Positions 63,264 to 64,000 of a DNA stretch of 64,000 nt are shown here, one piece after another. This DNA comes from RGDT01 sp964630925 (lineage in GTDB: Bacteria > Planctomycetota > Planctomycetia > Gemmatales > Gemmataceae). Each line of letters opens with the position of its first letter. The first letter of the stretch is position 1. Where the stretch lies: NCBI GenBank assembly GCA_964630925.1, contig CAZVZK010000025.1, positions 1 to 64,000 of the forward strand, written 5' to 3'. The notes beneath the pieces are model-generated. The model ran no database searches. It saw only the letters and a list, made by a program, of their open reading frames with translations, and was not told where the DNA came from. A program made the position numbers and the translations under genes.

Positions 63264-64000
63264 TCACGGGAAAACCTGGGCATTCGGGCCATCCCTGACC
63301 ACCCTCCCCGGCGGGAATACCTTGGCCCCGCTGGTGCGCGGGATCTCGTCGAAGTACCGCCCGTCCCCCCTCATCGCGATCACCAGGACTTCATGTTCGA
63401 ATTCCTCTTCGGCATCGTCGCTGAAGATGAAGACGTCTTCGAGCATGGTCCCCAGCGAGAGCAGGAATTGCCTGTTACCGTTGGTGGCTTCGATGTTGTT
63501 CTGAGCGACGGTCAGCCGGCACCCCGGGCGCGCCAGGCGGCTGATCTCCTTCCTGATCTCCGCGGTGAGCGGGGAGTCGCGCAAGCAGATGTCGCTCGCG
63601 GACCGGGCGGGCTCCGCCTCGGTGAAAGGCCGGCCGACCGGGCTGCCGATCGGCGGCCCGCCTGTAACGCCGCTCCTGGTCGAGAAGTCCTTGAAGCCGA
63701 GGTACTTCGTCTCGTCCTCGCCGCCGATGTTGATCATGCTCCCCGTGCCGATGGGGTTGATCGGGGTCGCCGAGTGATGGGTCCGGCCCTCGCTTCCGGG
63801 CTTGGCAAACCCTGAGAGCGGGCACTCGCTGCCGTGGTCGTGGGGCGTGCCGAGGACGGTCAAGGAGACGAACAGGCTCCCGGAGGGGACCTCGTTCTCG
63901 AGGATGTCCATCTCGTCGTCGAGGCTCTTGATGGTCCTCTTGCCGACGATGTCGTCCGCCGTCTTCTGCCCAGGCCCCAGGATCTTCCGTGAGGGGGCGT
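63264..64000 (-). CDS. Hypothetical protein, 5' end outside the window
   Basis: An open minus-strand frame that continues without stop to base 64000, so the start lies beyond the window. The visible part (about 245 residues) includes GSLFVSLTVLGTPHDHGSEC, PINPIGTGSMINIGGEDETKYLGFKDF and a closing EFEHEVLVIAMRGDGRYFDEIP. Gly-rich loops alternate with beta-like strands. No family is recognised, though secreted planctomycete pseudopilin-associated proteins can look similar. It converges on hemF with about 160 bases between. Confidence 0.4.
   Translation of the reverse strand, partial: APSRKILGPGQKTADDIVGKRTIKSLDDEMDILENEVPSGSLFVSLTVLGTPHDHGSECPLSGFAKPGSEGRTHHSATPINPIGTGSMINIGGEDETKYLGFKDFSTRSGVTGGPPIGSPVGRPFTEAEPARSASDICLRDSPLTAEIRKEISRLARPGCRLTVAQNNIEATNGNRQFLLSLGTMLEDVFIFSDDAEEEFEHEVLVIAMRGDGRYFDEIPRTSGAKVFPPGRVVRDGPNAQVFP

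Overview
The window is about 70% GC and reads as a chromosome segment from a planctomycete of the Gemmata type. The evidence is the combination of PSCyt1/DUF1549/DUF1553, DUF1501 and DUF1800 proteins, two TIGR02996 leucine-rich-repeat proteins, an ECF sigma factor coupled to a giant serine/threonine kinase with WD40 repeats, a sulfatase, and many short secreted proteins of unknown function. No rRNA, tRNA, CRISPR array or intact transposase was recognised.

Layout. 0-14.3 kb: a C45/NAAA-like amide hydrolase, a PrpD-type 2-methylcitrate dehydratase, a DUF1549/DUF1553 cytochrome-type protein followed by two DUF1501 proteins, an M48 membrane protease with an S24-like peptidase, a DUF1800 protein, a DUF3352-like secreted protein and a metallophosphoesterase. 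14.4-17.6 kb: an overlapping MlaE-MlaF-MlaD (MCE) lipid transport operon on the minus strand. 17.9-27.5 kb: a DUF2203-like protein, an Nth-Ung-Ung' DNA glycosylase triple fusion, a TIGR02996 LRR protein, a repetitive coiled-coil protein, an OmpH/Skp-like chaperone, an FHA-GAF-HD-GYP response protein and a quinone oxidoreductase. 27.6-30.6 kb: phenylalanine hydroxylase, a small beta protein and 4-hydroxyphenylpyruvate dioxygenase, converting Phe to Tyr and 4-hydroxyphenylpyruvate to homogentisate. 30.6-32.9 kb: two tandem EF-Tu-derived proteins that have lost every recognisable GTP-binding motif. 33-38.1 kb: a CARDB protein, ArgC, an amidase and a terpene-cyclase-like/DUF362 fusion.

38.2-42.6 kb is the most accessory-looking stretch: a RepA-like AAA ATPase, short tandem repeats, HicBA, an Ada-type zinc protein, a DUF4365 plus HicA-like pair and an HNH protein. 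42.6-50 kb holds a DUF421 protein and a 1313-residue spermidine-synthase-like membrane protein with a coiled coil. 48.5-54.1 kb is a translationally coupled sigma factor - kinase/WD40 - LRR operon. The end of the window holds a candidate polymorphic-toxin-like protein, an isocitrate dehydrogenase-family enzyme, a DJ-1/PfpI protein, beta-carbonic anhydrase, a sulfatase, oxygen-dependent coproporphyrinogen oxidase HemF and a gene running off the right edge.

The two observations most worth pursuing are the tandem EF-Tu-derived pseudoGTPases (30623-32912) and the endonuclease III - uracil glycosylase - divergent uracil glycosylase fusion (18612-20750). At the DNA level there are two nested-palindrome intergenic elements of one family (18395-18528 and 24650-24806) and a dispersed repeat present in opposite orientations near 8.1 and 34.6 kb.
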